The notes: generated by a model from the sequence alone, not told the origin. DNA of 64,000 nt from Favolaschia claudopus (GCA_037176885.1 JAWWNJ010000282.1:36941-100940), one strand, 5' to 3'; shown: positions 42,937 through 53,840, counted from the first letter of the stretch. A program made the numbers and translations.

Positions 42937-44868
42937 TTGCCATTTAGTTTCGGAGGAGACGTGGCTTCAGAAGGACGATCCGCTAGAGCACCACCACCAA
43001 AACCTCGGTCAACCAACACTAGCCTACGTGCCGCTGCCGCTGCTCTCGATCTCGAGACTGACGATCCTTCCCGCCCGCCTGTTGCTCTTGCCCGGGAACT
43101 CTATTCTCTGCGCGGACGAACCCAAGCTCACGCTTATCGTACCCGCCAAACCCAGTTGTTGAGCCCCTCTGCTCCGCTGGAACAACAAACCTCAACTCAA
43201 CCGCCCGGCACAAGACCTGTTACGCCCGACGGTGCAGCTACCCAGTCGTCAACGACTCTTTCGTCTGTCTCTTCACCACTACTCAACACTTCACCAACCC
43301 CTTCAAATAATCCGATGGCTGACGACGGCAACAACAACCCTGTCGTTCGAGGAAAGAAGCGCGCGCCGGAACCATGGGACAGGAACGCCCCGCTCTTCAA
43401 AGAGGAAGAGCCGGAGGAGCTTGTTCGTTTCCTGGACCATGTGGAGCGTATGATGGAATTAGATGAGACGCCGGATGATAAGAAGAACGAGTTTGTCTGC
43501 CGCTATACTGCTCAGGCAACCGCCGAGGAGTGGCGGCAATTCGCCTCGTATTCTAAGAAGTTCGACGACTTTAAGAAAGAAATCCTGGAAAATTACCCGT
43601 CCGTAGTCGACCAAAAGAAGGGCTCTGTGCAGAAATTGCACCGGCAGCTTCGTAAGTTCACGGAAGAGGGGATCGACCGGGACGATGAAGACGAACTCAT
43701 GCGCCTAATGCGCGTCATGAACGTCGAGGCGAACAAGCTTCTCGATTCGAAATTAATTTCGCACCGGGAGGCTCTCCCGATGTTCTTCTCCAAGTTGAGT
43801 CCTGAGTTCAAGGAACGGATTCTGGAGAACCTCGAGCGGAAACCTCCCGCTGCCGGGGATGATGCTGACGAGCCAGAGGTCCGCACATGGACGCTGGCCG
43901 AGGTCATGACTGAAGCCAAAAGGATCGCAAAACGCTCGACCGCTAACTCTGAGTTCTTTGGCGCCTCTGACCGGGGTTACTCGAGCAAGTCCAAGACCTC
44001 CAGCGGGTCTGGAAAGGCGTCGAGCGGGCGATCCATACTACCTCACCCAAACGTGACGGTAAAGAAAGAAGAGGAGGACCCTAACAAGTCCCTTCTTGAG
44101 ACGATTAAGGTGTCGGTCGTCACTATGATGGAGCGGCTGGATAACCAGACCTCCCAATTAAAAGAGATCGACGCCGCGACCAAGAAGAGGATGGCCGAGT
44201 TGGAGTCCTTCTATAAGTCCCTACCGGGCAGAGTCCCAGGCGCCGCTGACTCCCAGTCTTTCCCGCGAATGCCAACCGTGCAATTCAAAGGGAACCTGGC
44301 GGATCAGGGGTGTCTTTATTGCGACAAGTTCGGGCACTTTAGAGATAAGTGTCTCATTCGGCAAGCCCACATAGGGAGTGGAAAGATGAAGGTCGTAGGG
44401 TTCAGAGACTGTTTCCCCGATGGGATACCAATCCCGAAAGACGGGCACAAGTCCAAGAGGCAGCAGGTAGAGGAGTACCGCCCGGCCGCCCAACCCACGG
44501 CCGCTGCGCAAAACTACCAGTCTGTCTTCGCTCAGCTCTCCGTTCTTGACATGGACGAGCAGGAGCTGGAAGCCGCGCAAGCCGCGTTCAGCCAGAACGA
44601 GGAATTCTACTATGACCCGAGAGAAGAAGAATTGGTTTCCTTGCGAGCTGAGCAAGTAAACCTCCAGCGGCAAGTGACACAACTCCAGTCGCATGGTTCA
44701 GGGGGTGTTCAACCACCCCTTGTGGCTCATCAAAGCCAATCTCCCCCGCCGCAATTCGACGCCAACGCTGTTGCGATTCTGCTGGCGGCTGTCTCAGCGA
44801 ACTCTCGCTCTTCCAACGGGGCTGGTCCTTCCCGAACGGGGAACAGCGTCGAAGGTGAGCATTTTTAG
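42937..44868 (+). CDS. gag: Ty3/gypsy Gag polyprotein
   Basis: The frame opens after a TAG at 42928. The first ATG is at 43315 (MADDGNNNP), but the upstream codons (PRSTNTSLRAAAAALDLETD, DPSRPPVALARELYSL) look like genuine Gag N-terminus, so a non-ATG or spliced start is possible. The capsid-like region spans FKEEEPEELVRFLDHVERMM to LSPEFKERILENLERK. A CCHC zinc knuckle, CLYCDKFGHFRDKC (about 44310-44351), binds RNA. A Gln/Ala-rich tail follows, with a coiled-coil-like segment (EEELVSLRAEQVNLQRQVTQ). The frame is intact, and the stop is followed by the protease region after a frame change. Confidence 0.85.
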   Translation: MPFSFGGDVASEGRSARAPPPKPRSTNTSLRAAAAALDLETDDPSRPPVALARELYSLRGRTQAHAYRTRQTQLLSPSAPLEQQTSTQPPGTRPVTPDGAATQSSTTLSSVSSPLLNTSPTPSNNPMADDGNNNPVVRGKKRAPEPWDRNAPLFKEEEPEELVRFLDHVERMMELDETPDDKKNEFVCRYTAQATAEEWRQFASYSKKFDDFKKEILENYPSVVDQKKGSVQKLHRQLRKFTEEGIDRDDEDELMRLMRVMNVEANKLLDSKLISHREALPMFFSKLSPEFKERILENLERKPPAAGDDADEPEVRTWTLAEVMTEAKRIAKRSTANSEFFGASDRGYSSKSKTSSGSGKASSGRSILPHPNVTVKKEEEDPNKSLLETIKVSVVTMMERLDNQTSQLKEIDAATKKRMAELESFYKSLPGRVPGAADSQSFPRMPTVQFKGNLADQGCLYCDKFGHFRDKCLIRQAHIGSGKMKVVGFRDCFPDGIPIPKDGHKSKRQQVEEYRPAAQPTAAAQNYQSVFAQLSVLDMDEQELEAAQAAFSQNEEFYYDPREEELVSLRAEQVNLQRQVTQLQSHGSGGVQPPLVAHQSQSPPPQFDANAVAILLAAVSANSRSSNGAGPSRTGNSVEGEHF

Positions 44869-45076
44869 AGAGTTCGAGGAAGGGGGGCCAAGGGGAAACC
44901 CACTGCGGATAAGCCCCCGGAGAACCGACAAGCACGCCCGCCCGCAGGAAAGAAAATGGAAGTTGTGATGCCAAAGTTGCCCTATAAACCGAGGACGATA
45001 CGAAAGCCCGCTGTCGAAGCACAGCCGGCGATCGTGGAAACCAAGGAAAAGGAGCGGGAGGAGACAGAAGAACAAA

Positions 45077-45763
45077 ATGGCACTCAGCCGCCGGAACTTC
45101 CGTATAGGAACGTTCCCCCCGGTCAAGCCAGCTAAAAGGCCCAACGAACCCAGAGTTCGGCCGGCGGGAAATGCGCCGCCAGCGGCCAACGAAAAGAACT
45201 ACGAGTTGAAGGCGCCCGTAGAGGACCAGGAAGATGAGGAGGTCGAATCCTTGATAAAGGAGATCTTTGGAAGCCTGGAAATAGCGCTCCCGCTGGGGAG
45301 GTTGTTCGCCCTCAGCCCGAAGTTGCTGCGTCAGGCTAAGGCGTTGCTCTCGAAGAAGAGAGTCTCGCCCGCTGTTCGAGTCACCCTCGAGCAATTGATT
45401 AGCCACGCAGAGAAAGAAGCCGACGAAGATGATGAGTCCTCCAGCGTAGCCTTGGAGGACCTCCCTTACGAAGCATTAGTTCAGGTCTCAACTGTGGCCG
45501 ATGGACTCATGCCAGCGGGAGCTCTCATCACTGTCGACCCGGCAGTGCAATATTGGCAGTCGGTAGCCGATGGTGAGCCGGTGAGAGAAATCTTCGTCGC
45601 GATCTCCGAAGCTTCTGCTGGAGAATCAGCGGCCCTGAGAGTGGTCTTCCCGCTCATTCATGGAGCCGCCGAAGTAGAATGCATTCTGGATGGTGGATCA
45701 CAGATCGTGTCCATGGCCCTGTCGGTAGCCACCGAGCTAGGAGTCAGCTGGGACCCCCGATAA
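45077..45763 (+). CDS. pol: Gypsy Pol, linker and protease part
   Basis: The segment VECILDGGSQIVSMALSVAT is the aspartic protease core, with D-G-G in place of the usual D-S/T-G. The reading frame is continuous in meaning with LPYKPRTIRKPAVE and PPELPYRN upstream in another frame. The change falls on the run CCCCCC near 45115, where one C fewer would join them. The end at 45763 is again a single-base problem: GACCCCCGATAA gives a stop, whereas one C fewer continues as DNCIHMMSANGQIEKS in the next frame. These are parts of one Pol polyprotein. Confidence 0.75.
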   Translation: MALSRRNFRIGTFPPVKPAKRPNEPRVRPAGNAPPAANEKNYELKAPVEDQEDEEVESLIKEIFGSLEIALPLGRLFALSPKLLRQAKALLSKKRVSPAVRVTLEQLISHAEKEADEDDESSSVALEDLPYEALVQVSTVADGLMPAGALITVDPAVQYWQSVADGEPVREIFVAISEASAGESAALRVVFPLIHGAAEVECILDGGSQIVSMALSVATELGVSWDPR

Positions 45764-45773
45764 CTGTATCCAC

Positions 45774-47420
45774 ATGATGAGCGCCAACGGGCAAATCGAA
45801 AAGTCAGTCGGGTTAGCGAGGAACGTCCCCTTCAGGTTCGGCGATATGACAGTGTACCTACAAGTGCATGTTATACGGAACCCGGCATACAAAGTGCTGC
45901 TGGGGCGGCCCTTCGAAATTCTGACCGCCAGCGGTATCAAAAATACTTCTGACGGGAACCAGTTCCTGACTCTGACCGACCCCCTCCACTTCGAAGCGGG
46001 TGGTCGTCCCTACCTTCCCCAGGGGTCAGTGGCGGCAGGTGCGGCGCGTACAAAACGATGCGCCACCGGCTGCGCAGACGAGCGGCGAAGAGGAACAAAA
46101 TTTTCAGAATTCGAGGAGTTGATTAACCATCAAGGAGAGTTAGCGGTTCAGATAGAACTGGACGAGAATAATGTTCCTAGAATTTGCGCTTTGATGAAAT
46201 CTGGAGAAGAGGGGTTTTCGATGGCCGAGACGAAAATGGCCTACCTAGCGGCTGCCATGCCAGAAGTTGATGACAAACCCGCTGCTCAGCTATTTCAGGA
46301 ATATAATGAGCAGCTGACAGAAGGAAAGAACGTCGGCGAATCCTATGTAGCCATCGTAGCTAATATAACGGATAAAGTCAGAGAGAAACTGAAGGACCCA
46401 GCCGCTGTGTTCATGACAGCCGGTGCCGATGTTGAGTCGCTCAAACAGGAGCGGTCTCGGCATTCAGCGGGGGAGCGCTGTCAGTGCTGTGACTACGCCG
46501 ACTGGGTGGTGCCCGGGTTCGAACACAACGAAACGAAAGTGGTGTTGATGGAGGAAATCGTTCCCGAGGATCACCCGCCTGAAGTCGAGGTGAAGGAGGT
46601 GTTCTCGAAGAAATATAAGCCGGTAGCGCTGAAAGTAAAGCCGGTCCTCGAGCCGCTCCCTCCCGAGTTCAGGATAGAAAGAAATATCATTGGGGATCCG
46701 CTGCAGAATCTCGTCCCGCTAGACCCTCACCCGCCAGAGTTCGTTCCCGTAGGGAGGTACACAGCGGAAAGGAAAGCGGTAGTGGACGAACTGCATAATG
46801 ATGGGTTCCTGAATGATGAAGAGATGAAGCTGGTTCATCACATGTTATCTATACACGAAAATACAGTAGCATGGGATGACAGTGAACGAGGAACTTTCAG
46901 GACGGATTTCTTCCCGCCAGTCAAGTTCCCGGTGAAAGCAGACCATAAGGTCTGGGTGGAAAGAAATATTCCCATCCCGCCGGGACAACTGGAAGAAGTC
47001 TGCAAGGTGCTTAGGGCGAGTATCGACGCCAATATCTACGAACCATCCAACGGCTCGTACCGCACGAAGTACTTTGGAGTTCTGAAGAGTGATAAGAAGT
47101 CAATTCGGTTAGTGCATTCGTTGGAGCCGCTGAACGCGGTAACCATTGCGCACTCTGGGGTGCCTCCCGGCGCCGCGGATCTAGCCGAACATTTCGCAGG
47201 AAGGGCTTGTGGGTCCACGTTTGATCTTTATTCTGGGTACAACCACCGACTGATTGACCCGGAATCTCGAGATTACACGACCTTCCAAACTCCGTTTGGG
47301 GCGCTTCGATTGGTAAGATTGCCGCAAGGTTGGACCAACTCTGTGCCGATCTTCCACGAAGACGTAACCTACATCCTGCGAGACGAAATTCCTGCGGTTA
47401 CCCCGGCCGTATATAGATGA
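45774..47420 (+). CDS. pol: Gypsy Pol, protease end and reverse transcriptase start
   Basis: It begins with the second half of the protease (MTVYLQVHVIRNPAYKVLLG, then RPFEILTAS). A long acidic connection follows, then reverse transcriptase from VWVERNIPIPPGQLEEVCKV. Motifs include YFGVLKSDKKSIRLVHSLEP, FDLYSGYNHRLIDPESRDYT and TPFGALRLVRLPQGWTNSVP. The frame stops at 47418-47420 a few codons before the catalytic YIDD. Dropping one base of the CCCC at 47401-47404 would read through to YIDDVPV in the following frame. Confidence 0.85.
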   Translation: MMSANGQIEKSVGLARNVPFRFGDMTVYLQVHVIRNPAYKVLLGRPFEILTASGIKNTSDGNQFLTLTDPLHFEAGGRPYLPQGSVAAGAARTKRCATGCADERRRGTKFSEFEELINHQGELAVQIELDENNVPRICALMKSGEEGFSMAETKMAYLAAAMPEVDDKPAAQLFQEYNEQLTEGKNVGESYVAIVANITDKVREKLKDPAAVFMTAGADVESLKQERSRHSAGERCQCCDYADWVVPGFEHNETKVVLMEEIVPEDHPPEVEVKEVFSKKYKPVALKVKPVLEPLPPEFRIERNIIGDPLQNLVPLDPHPPEFVPVGRYTAERKAVVDELHNDGFLNDEEMKLVHHMLSIHENTVAWDDSERGTFRTDFFPPVKFPVKADHKVWVERNIPIPPGQLEEVCKVLRASIDANIYEPSNGSYRTKYFGVLKSDKKSIRLVHSLEPLNAVTIAHSGVPPGAADLAEHFAGRACGSTFDLYSGYNHRLIDPESRDYTTFQTPFGALRLVRLPQGWTNSVPIFHEDVTYILRDEIPAVTPAVYR

Positions 47421-47421
47421 C

Positions 47422-50208
47422 GTGCCTGTCGCCGGCGGCTTCACTCGATACGAAAAGCCTGACGGGACGTACGAGACCATCCCTGAGAACCCGCTGATAA
47501 GGGTCTTTGTGTGGTTACACTTGGTAGACTGCAACCGGGTACTTACCCGGCTAGCCTATTCTGGGGCGACTGTAAGCGGGAAGAAGTTGCAGATTTGCCG
47601 GGGAACCTTTAAGGTGGTCGGCCATGTCTGCTCATACGAGGGCATGCGCCCGGATGAAGATAGAATCGGCGTCATTGAGCGTTGGGGCCCGCTGAAGGAT
47701 TTCCACGATGTGAAAGCCTTTCTGGGAACTGTGGGCGTTATGAGGATGTTCATCCAAGACTACACGGTCAAAGCTGAACCAATTCAGAAGCTCACCCGGA
47801 AAGAAGTCATATTCGAGTGGGGCCCGCCCCAAGACGCCTGCATGAAAGTTTTGAAGAAGGCTTTGCGAGAATGTCCCGCGCTTAGACCTATAAGATATGA
47901 ATGGGACACCGAAGTGGTGCTGGCGGTTGATACGTCGTACCTTGGAGTTGGAGTGCATGTGTACCAGCGGGATCCTTTGGACCTAAATAAGCGGTACTAT
48001 GCCCGCTTCAGCTCCATACCTTTGAATGAACGGGAGTCGAGGTATTCTCAGCCCAAGCGGGAATTGTTTGGCTTGAAGAGGGCGCTAGACCACATGCAAT
48101 ACTGGCTGTTGGGCTGCCGCAAGCTGGTCGTCGAGACCGACGCTCAGTACCTCAAAGGCATGTTGGATCACCCGGGAATGGGACCCAACGCTACGATCAA
48201 CCGCTGGATCGAGGAGATCTTAATGTTTCATTTCACTCTGAAGCATGTACCGGGCAAGACTTTCGGGCCAGATGGACTCTCCCGCCGGCGTATTCAGCCG
48301 GGGGATCCAGAGTATGATCACCCAGAAGACGAGTTCGATAATAACGAGCCGCCGGGTCTTCATCCTGAAAGTAGTGCTTGGCCGCCTCTCAAGAATTTCG
48401 AGGATTTCAAGCACGATATTGACACCCGAGGTGGATATATGGTAGCTGAATTGGCGGGAGATGAGGCTCAGTCAGCCTCTGACTTCGAAAACGACGCTGA
48501 ACAGGCGTGGGCTTACACCCGCCTTAGTAAAGAATACATTTTCGAGGTCTTCTCTCAGTCAAAGGGGGACGACAAGCCAGCAGGCGAGCCGCTGATCCCT
48601 GACCTCGAATTGAAGTACGACCCGACGAAGCGGGAACCGTATTCTGAAGACCAACGATCGGTAGCGGCGAAGCTAGCGGACGAGCGGCTGCTCCTCATGA
48701 AGGAATGGCGGCGGAACACCCTGGCTCGCCCGGATGGCATGAACGACAAAGAATATAAAGCCTTCCTGCGATTCGCCACCGGCTTCTTCGAGGATGCAGA
48801 TGGAAAACTCTATCATAAATCCACAACGGGGAGCGCACATCAGTTGGTGGTGGACAAAGAACACCGAATGTATATGATGCGGGCGGCTCATGATAGCCTA
48901 GCTCATCGCGGCGTCTTTGCTACCAAATCCTTGATAGAAATGCGCTTCTGGTGGCCTGAGATGGAGCGGGATGTCACTTGGTACATTAAGACTTGCGAAT
49001 TGTGTCAATTGAGGCAAAGGACTCTATTAAAGATCCCGCCCGTTGTCACTCATACCCCTTCGCTCTTCCAAGTGGTACACGTCGACGTGATGGTCGTTGG
49101 TACTCCTTCCAACGGCTTCAATAAAATTGTCGACGCCCGCTGCTCTCTCAGCAGCTACATAGAAGCGCGGCCGATAAAGGACGAGAATGCCAGAACGCTG
49201 GCCTTGTTCTTACTTGAAGATGTGATTTGTAGGTGGGGTTGCCCGGAGGAACTGGTGACAGATAATGCGCCGGCCTTCCTAGCGGCCGTGGCCTACCTTG
49301 AGTCTAAATACGGCATAAGAAATATTAGAGTTTCGCCGTATAATTCTCAAGCCAACGGGAAAGTCGAAAATGGGCACTTCTCGATGAGGCAATCCTTATG
49401 GAAAGCCACTGGCGGGAATCCCAGCAAGTGGTACTGGTTCTTCCCGCAGATGTTGTGGGCTGACCGGGTCACTATTCGAGGAGGAACGGGTTGTTCACCC
49501 TACTTTATGGTAACGGGCGCACATCCAATCCTCCCGCTGGATATAGAAGAAGCGACTTGGCTAGTGCATCTGCCCGGCAGGACTCTAACGACCGCTGAGT
49601 TAATCGGCTATCGAGCCCAGGCTCTGGCTAAGCACGCCACTCACGTCGAACAGATGAGGGAACGGGTCACCGACGAGAAACGAGCGAATCTGCGCCGGTA
49701 CGAGATAGCGCATAAACATACTATCGAAGATTACCATTTCGAGCCGGGAGACTTGGTGCTCATCAGGAATACGACCGTTGAGAAATCGCTGAATACGAAG
49801 ATGGCCGCCAGATACCTGGGACCAGTAATTATCATCCGGCGTACGAAAGGTGGAAGTTATATCGTAGCGGAGATGGACGGCTCTGTCTTTCAATCGAAGA
49901 TTGCTCAGTTCAGAGTGGTCCCCTTCGAGCAGCGGCGCTCTATCAAGCTGCCCGCTGACATTCACGACTTAATCGACCTCTCGGCAGAGACGCTAGAAAA
50001 GATGGTCCAGGAGGAAGACGGTTATTCTGGAGATGACTTCCAATTCGGGAATGTGAGGTTAACCCCCAGCGGGACGGCTGACGAAGAGCCGGCTCTGCAG
50101 GAGGCCTTGCCCGAGGAAGAAGAAGAGGAAGAGGAACCTGACACGGATGAGCCGCTGCCTTTCAAACGGAAGACTCGTTCTGCCACGAAAGCCGCTGCGC
50201 GGAAATGA
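47422..50208 (+). CDS. pol: Gypsy Pol, RT end, RNase H and integrase
   Basis: The catalytic YIDD is encoded at 47410-47421 just before this frame's nominal start. The RT thumb follows (KDFHDVKAFLGTVGVMRMFI). RNase H shows AVDTS, KRELFGLKRAL and ETDAQ. Integrase has the HHCC finger (AAHDSLAHRG, CELCQLRQ) and the D,D,E core in VHVDVMV, VTDNAPAFL and NSQANGKVENGH. A GPY/F-type module (FEPGDLVLIRN, ARYLGPVIII) is present and no chromodomain was seen. The tail is acidic then basic (EEEEEEEPDTDEPLPFKRKT). It is open to the TGA at 50206 without internal breaks. It would copy element RNA into DNA and insert it. Confidence 0.9.
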   Translation: MPVAGGFTRYEKPDGTYETIPENPLIRVFVWLHLVDCNRVLTRLAYSGATVSGKKLQICRGTFKVVGHVCSYEGMRPDEDRIGVIERWGPLKDFHDVKAFLGTVGVMRMFIQDYTVKAEPIQKLTRKEVIFEWGPPQDACMKVLKKALRECPALRPIRYEWDTEVVLAVDTSYLGVGVHVYQRDPLDLNKRYYARFSSIPLNERESRYSQPKRELFGLKRALDHMQYWLLGCRKLVVETDAQYLKGMLDHPGMGPNATINRWIEEILMFHFTLKHVPGKTFGPDGLSRRRIQPGDPEYDHPEDEFDNNEPPGLHPESSAWPPLKNFEDFKHDIDTRGGYMVAELAGDEAQSASDFENDAEQAWAYTRLSKEYIFEVFSQSKGDDKPAGEPLIPDLELKYDPTKREPYSEDQRSVAAKLADERLLLMKEWRRNTLARPDGMNDKEYKAFLRFATGFFEDADGKLYHKSTTGSAHQLVVDKEHRMYMMRAAHDSLAHRGVFATKSLIEMRFWWPEMERDVTWYIKTCELCQLRQRTLLKIPPVVTHTPSLFQVVHVDVMVVGTPSNGFNKIVDARCSLSSYIEARPIKDENARTLALFLLEDVICRWGCPEELVTDNAPAFLAAVAYLESKYGIRNIRVSPYNSQANGKVENGHFSMRQSLWKATGGNPSKWYWFFPQMLWADRVTIRGGTGCSPYFMVTGAHPILPLDIEEATWLVHLPGRTLTTAELIGYRAQALAKHATHVEQMRERVTDEKRANLRRYEIAHKHTIEDYHFEPGDLVLIRNTTVEKSLNTKMAARYLGPVIIIRRTKGGSYIVAEMDGSVFQSKIAQFRVVPFEQRRSIKLPADIHDLIDLSAETLEKMVQEEDGYSGDDFQFGNVRLTPSGTADEEPALQEALPEEEEEEEEPDTDEPLPFKRKTRSATKAAARK

Positions 50209-50430
50209 ATTACTGCTACGATATCTACGTTACATTTTGAAACGGGATTCGAAGTCCTTGAGTAATTGTATTGTCTGCATCTCCCGCCAGTGCGCTGCGA
50301 ACAGGTTGCGCACCCGGGGAGTGTGTGGCGGCCAGCAGAAGGATGAGCCGTGAGGTGTCCGAAACGATTGAGCCAGTACCGAGGATTCTGAAGAAAGGGG
50401 GACCCGCTGGGGGAGCTCTTTAGGAACGAG

Positions 50431-51672
50431 TCAGGGAACATGAGCATCGACGCCGGCAGAGGAGGACTCGGGGAAGTCGCGAAGGCGAGCCGAGATCTTC
50501 TCTCCTTCGTCGAGGAGCTGCTCGCGCCGGGCCAGAGAGCTACGAAGGTTCTCGTGGATGACCGCCAGCTCGACCATGATGAAATACATCCGCTTGCGCA
50601 AGGCAAGGTGGTTGCTCATGAACTCGGTACCCATCTCGACGACGCTAGCGGCCTCATCGACAACAGCACCTGAAGCGGGTGCCGAAGCGTAAAACTCAGC
50701 CGTTGCTGTAATAACATTCAGCGGGAAACCACTGACAATGGACGGGAAACTCACCGTTGGTGAGGAAGGAGTCCTCGTGGAACGGGACGTTGTCGATGCG
50801 AGCGCGCTTGTTGCCTTTGCCCTTCTTAGCGGGGGCTGGGCTATGCTGAAAGATTGAAATGAATGACAGAAGCTAAAGCAGAAATAACGTGCAACTTACA
50901 GCGCGCACACCCTTCTTGCCCGCCATGGCTGATTTAGCCTTGGGACCGGTAGGGGGAGCCTTGGGAGCGGGGAGATGCTCATCGTCAACGAGCATCTGGG
51001 TGAACAAACACCCAACGGCGATGATAGAAGTGTCAATCGTCAGCTCTACACAGGCCAGCTGTTAAACGAAAGAACGAACCTCGTCAGCACCAAGGGTGGT
51101 GAGAGCGGGCGATGGGGCACGAACGGTGCCTTCGTCCTCGTCCTCAGACTCAGGTTCACCCTGGGACCCGCCCGCGAGTACTCTTCTAGCAGGGGATGAT
51201 TGTGAGTCAGTGGTGAGCACGACAATTAAAGTTAGTGAAACCGACCCGGGTCCCCTTGGAAGAAGAAACGGTGGAGACGGGCGGGATCGCCTTCTTGGAA
51301 CGGTCTTCGTGAATGGCCTTGGTGATCCGCCGCAGGGCATCGTACCCAGCGGGGAAGGTCACGTCCCGTTTACCATCCGGGTCGTACAAGGAGTGGTAAT
51401 ATTCACGCGAGGTGAAGATTGCCTCACGAAGAACCGCGCTCTTGTCTTCCAAAATGAAAGGCATGAGCGGGGGAAGGCGCGCCTATGAACAAAAGAATAA
51501 TGTTAACAAAACGAGACTGGTCAATGTAGCCGGCGGCTCTTACGAGAATCTCGGCGACGTCCTTGAGCTGGTTTTTACGAGACTCGGGCGGCGAATACTT
51601 GACGAGGTTGACGGCAACGTCCATAGCCTTGAGGAAATCGGCTTTGACGGTGTTGTAATCGTTTTGAGACAT
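50431..51672 (-). CDS. Antisense array gene E: helical accessory protein
   Basis: The start ATG at 51672 gives MSQNDYNTVKADFLKAMDVA. Exons are 51672-51544, 51482 to about 51246, about 51185-51080, then MLVDDEHLPAPKAPPTGPK-, HSPAPAKKGKGNKRARIDNV- and ATAEFYASAPASGAVVDEAA-coding exons, ending TGA at 50431. Introns are about 60 nt with GTAAGA/GTAAGT/GTGAGT donors and CAG/TAG acceptors. The join after THE ILEDKSAVLREAIFTSREY exon is uncertain (either GTTTCACTAAC as donor or a small lesion). The C-terminus is a long helix (RKRMYFIMVELAVIHENLRS). A short Lys-rich segment could be a nuclear signal. There is no cysteine cluster. It lies tail-to-tail with gypsy pol (223 bp). Function unknown; part of the same array as C, B, A and D. 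Confidence 0.55.
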
Positions 51673-52092
51673 TTTGGAGGAAGCAGAGTAAAGACAGTAG
51701 ACGAGGCTGGGGGGTATACCCGTCCGCCCGCTGCTTCTTATACTCGAGCGGCCGTAATTAACGCCGTAAGGATAATTTGGACGAAATTTGGTCAACGGCC
51801 GAACTTGGATTACCATTTATGGTAGATGCACCCGCCGGTGGCGCAGAAAATTATTTCAAACGCACCCGATCGTTCCGTGGCACGAAAATTTGCTGCCGGG
51901 GAACCTGAATTTCCTCTGATCGATCAACTGAGGACAGTTGAGATTTCTGAAAGGGGGAGAGGTGGGTCACCTAGCACGTCATTTGAGGGCAGCGGGCACA
52001 TCTTTACCAAGAAATAAATGTTTCCAAGGCCTCACATGGGGCGGGAGCGTGTGTTATCGGAACGAACTATCCGAAAGTACATGTGCCTGTAT

Positions 52093-52722
52093 CTACACTG
52101 CCCGCATCCTAGCCGGAAGATCCAGGAAAAGATTATTGGCGAGAACGTCTAACCGCTCGCGGATAACAGCAACATACGCAGCCGGGAGATTAGCCGTTTT
52201 GGCCTCCTGAAGAAGATGGAAAACCAAGCGGGCCTCGAAGTAAAAAGACAGCCGTTGGGCTGCCTCTGCGACGTTCCGCCCGACGATTACAGAATGGTAT
52301 TGTTGCCAGAATGGGAACTGCGCCAGGGTCCCCTCATGAAGGACGTCCCAAGCAGCTAGCTGTTCCTTCGTAGCCGCTAGAAGCGAGCGGGGAATCAGTT
52401 GTGGCGCAACAGATGAGAAAGAAGTCGTCACTTACGATCGGGACCCTCTTTGAAACGGTGCCGGCGGGCAGCAATTTCATCGGCCAGCTCAGCGGTCTGG
52501 GTGTACGAGCAGTTGTGCTTCAGCAAGTAACAGCGGGTGCACGGCGCTCCCCACTCAGTAAACTCGCAATGAGAACGGGCGTTGAGGCACGCAGAGCATA
52601 CCCGGCCAGGCTGCCGAATGATGAGGAATTACCTGAGGCAAAAATGTTCAGGAACGTACATAGTACTCCCTGAGCGGGCCGACGGGGTCATTCGGGAAGA
52701 GTGGATGTTCCAGCAAAGACAT
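52093..52722 (-). CDS. Antisense array gene C: Zn2Cys6-spaced protein, intact
   Basis: The ATG at 52722 gives MSLLEHPLFPNDPVGPLREY. A 49-nt intron (GTACGT to CGGCAG) joins in phase 0 to PGRVCSACLNARSHCEFTEW and GAPCTRCYLLKHNCSYTQ. A second intron (GTAAGTGACG to the acceptor before GGCTACGAAG) leads to a helical C-terminal half (ATKEQLAAWDVLHEGTL, AEAAQRLSFYFEARLVFHLL) that ends at TAG 52093. The product is about 173 residues. Cysteine spacing is C-x2-C-x6-C-x8-C-x2-C-x6-C, exactly the GAL4-type binuclear zinc cluster formula, although the first loop lacks the usual basic residues. A nuclear DNA-binding role is therefore possible but not shown. This is the only copy in the array without a frame break. 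Confidence 0.6.
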
Positions 52723-53005
52723 GAGTAGACGACTGAAGCAAATGGGACCTTCCCGCCAGCTTAAATATCTCTCTGAGACCTGGCGGGAGACCCAAAAACA
52801 GAGAGATCGACAGCGGGACTCATTGCACCCGATGCTCCCGGAAGATCCGCAATACATGTGGAATATCCAACGAGGTGCTGAGCTCCCGCTGGGCAAAAAC
52901 ACGAGGAAGCTTTGGTTTCTAAGAAGCCTTCCTAATCGGGCAGCTTGAAACAGAGTTTTAAAGATGCAAGTTCGTTTGACAGTGGGAATATATTTCCTAC
53001 TACGC

Positions 53006-53678
53006 TTACGGCCCGATGAACATGACGGGCGGGAGCCTTGCGCCGGACTGGAGGGCTACAGCGTCTAACCTATCCCGGAGGAGATCTACAATTTCCTTTC
53101 GTACGCCCGCCCCCCTTCGCGTCAAACCACAGTCCGTACAAGAAGCGTAGCTGGCCAAACCCAAGGGTGCCGAGCATGGACCTGGCGGCGAGGATGGTGC
53201 AAGTACGCACGTCAATGTACCTCTTCTCGTCGAGTCGGGCACCGGCAGCCCGGGCGTACCAGTCAAACTGAGCGATCCGTCCGGCGGAGGGAGCTAAAAT
53301 TCACTAAGGCCCCCGCTGGGAGGTATAAAGATAGAAAGCAGACTTACCTGGCCGAGAGGCTAGGAGAGTGTCGCGACGACGGCTGTTCTCGGCCTGCCAG
53401 ACGGACTTCTTAGTGTAGCAGCACAAGGCGGCGCGGCCTATGAACATGCAGCTGAGGCAGGCTTCACCCCACTGAATCCAGATGCAATGGCGGTAGTTCT
53501 TGAGGCAGCACTGGCATTCGTACTCCGGCTAAGAAGAGGCACCCGTCAGCGGGAGAGCACTGAGAAAGAACGAAAGACCCACAAACTGAGCTTGAAGTAC
53601 GAGCTGGTACTCTGAGGGACCGGTGAAGCTCCTAAAGCGTTCTGAGTAAAAAGTCGCTGCCAAAGAAAAGGCGGGCAT
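53006..53678 (-). CDS. Antisense array gene B: Zn2Cys6-spaced protein, one frameshift
   Basis: The ATG at 53678 gives MPAFSLAATFYSERFRSFTG. An intron in the same place as in gene C (GTTTGTGGG to TTCTTAG) joins to EYECQCCLKNYRHCIWIQW and GEACLSCMFIGRAALCC, with spacing C-x2-C-x6-C-x8-C-x2-C-x8-C. After a second intron (GTAAGTCTGC to GAATTTTAG) come PSAGRIAQFDWYARAAGARL and MLGTLGFGQLRFLYGLWFDA. The C-terminal part VRKEIVDLLRDRLDAVALQS and PPVMFIGP (TAA at 53006) is in another frame. The change lies at the GGGGGG run (about 53110) and needs one base. The conserved WG before the fourth cysteine and the intron position show common ancestry with C and A. Confidence 0.55.
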
Positions 53679-53840
53679 CGCTCGAAGGACTCACTGGGCA
53701 CCGGCCGCTATAAGTAAAACCTATAGCCGACGGGTGAGTACCACCGGCTACCGGACCAAAAGCTCAGGCGGAATCAGACATCACGATAACGGATTGCGAC
53801 CGGGCAAAGAGATTTATTTGACCCTAACGGGGAAACGCTA

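Noticed and set aside
47398..47421. Programmed frameshift just before YIDD in gypsy pol
   Set aside because: A programmed shift inside the polymerase active site is not known for this group, and similar one-base breaks occur at several other C/G runs. Slippage or sequencing error is more likely.
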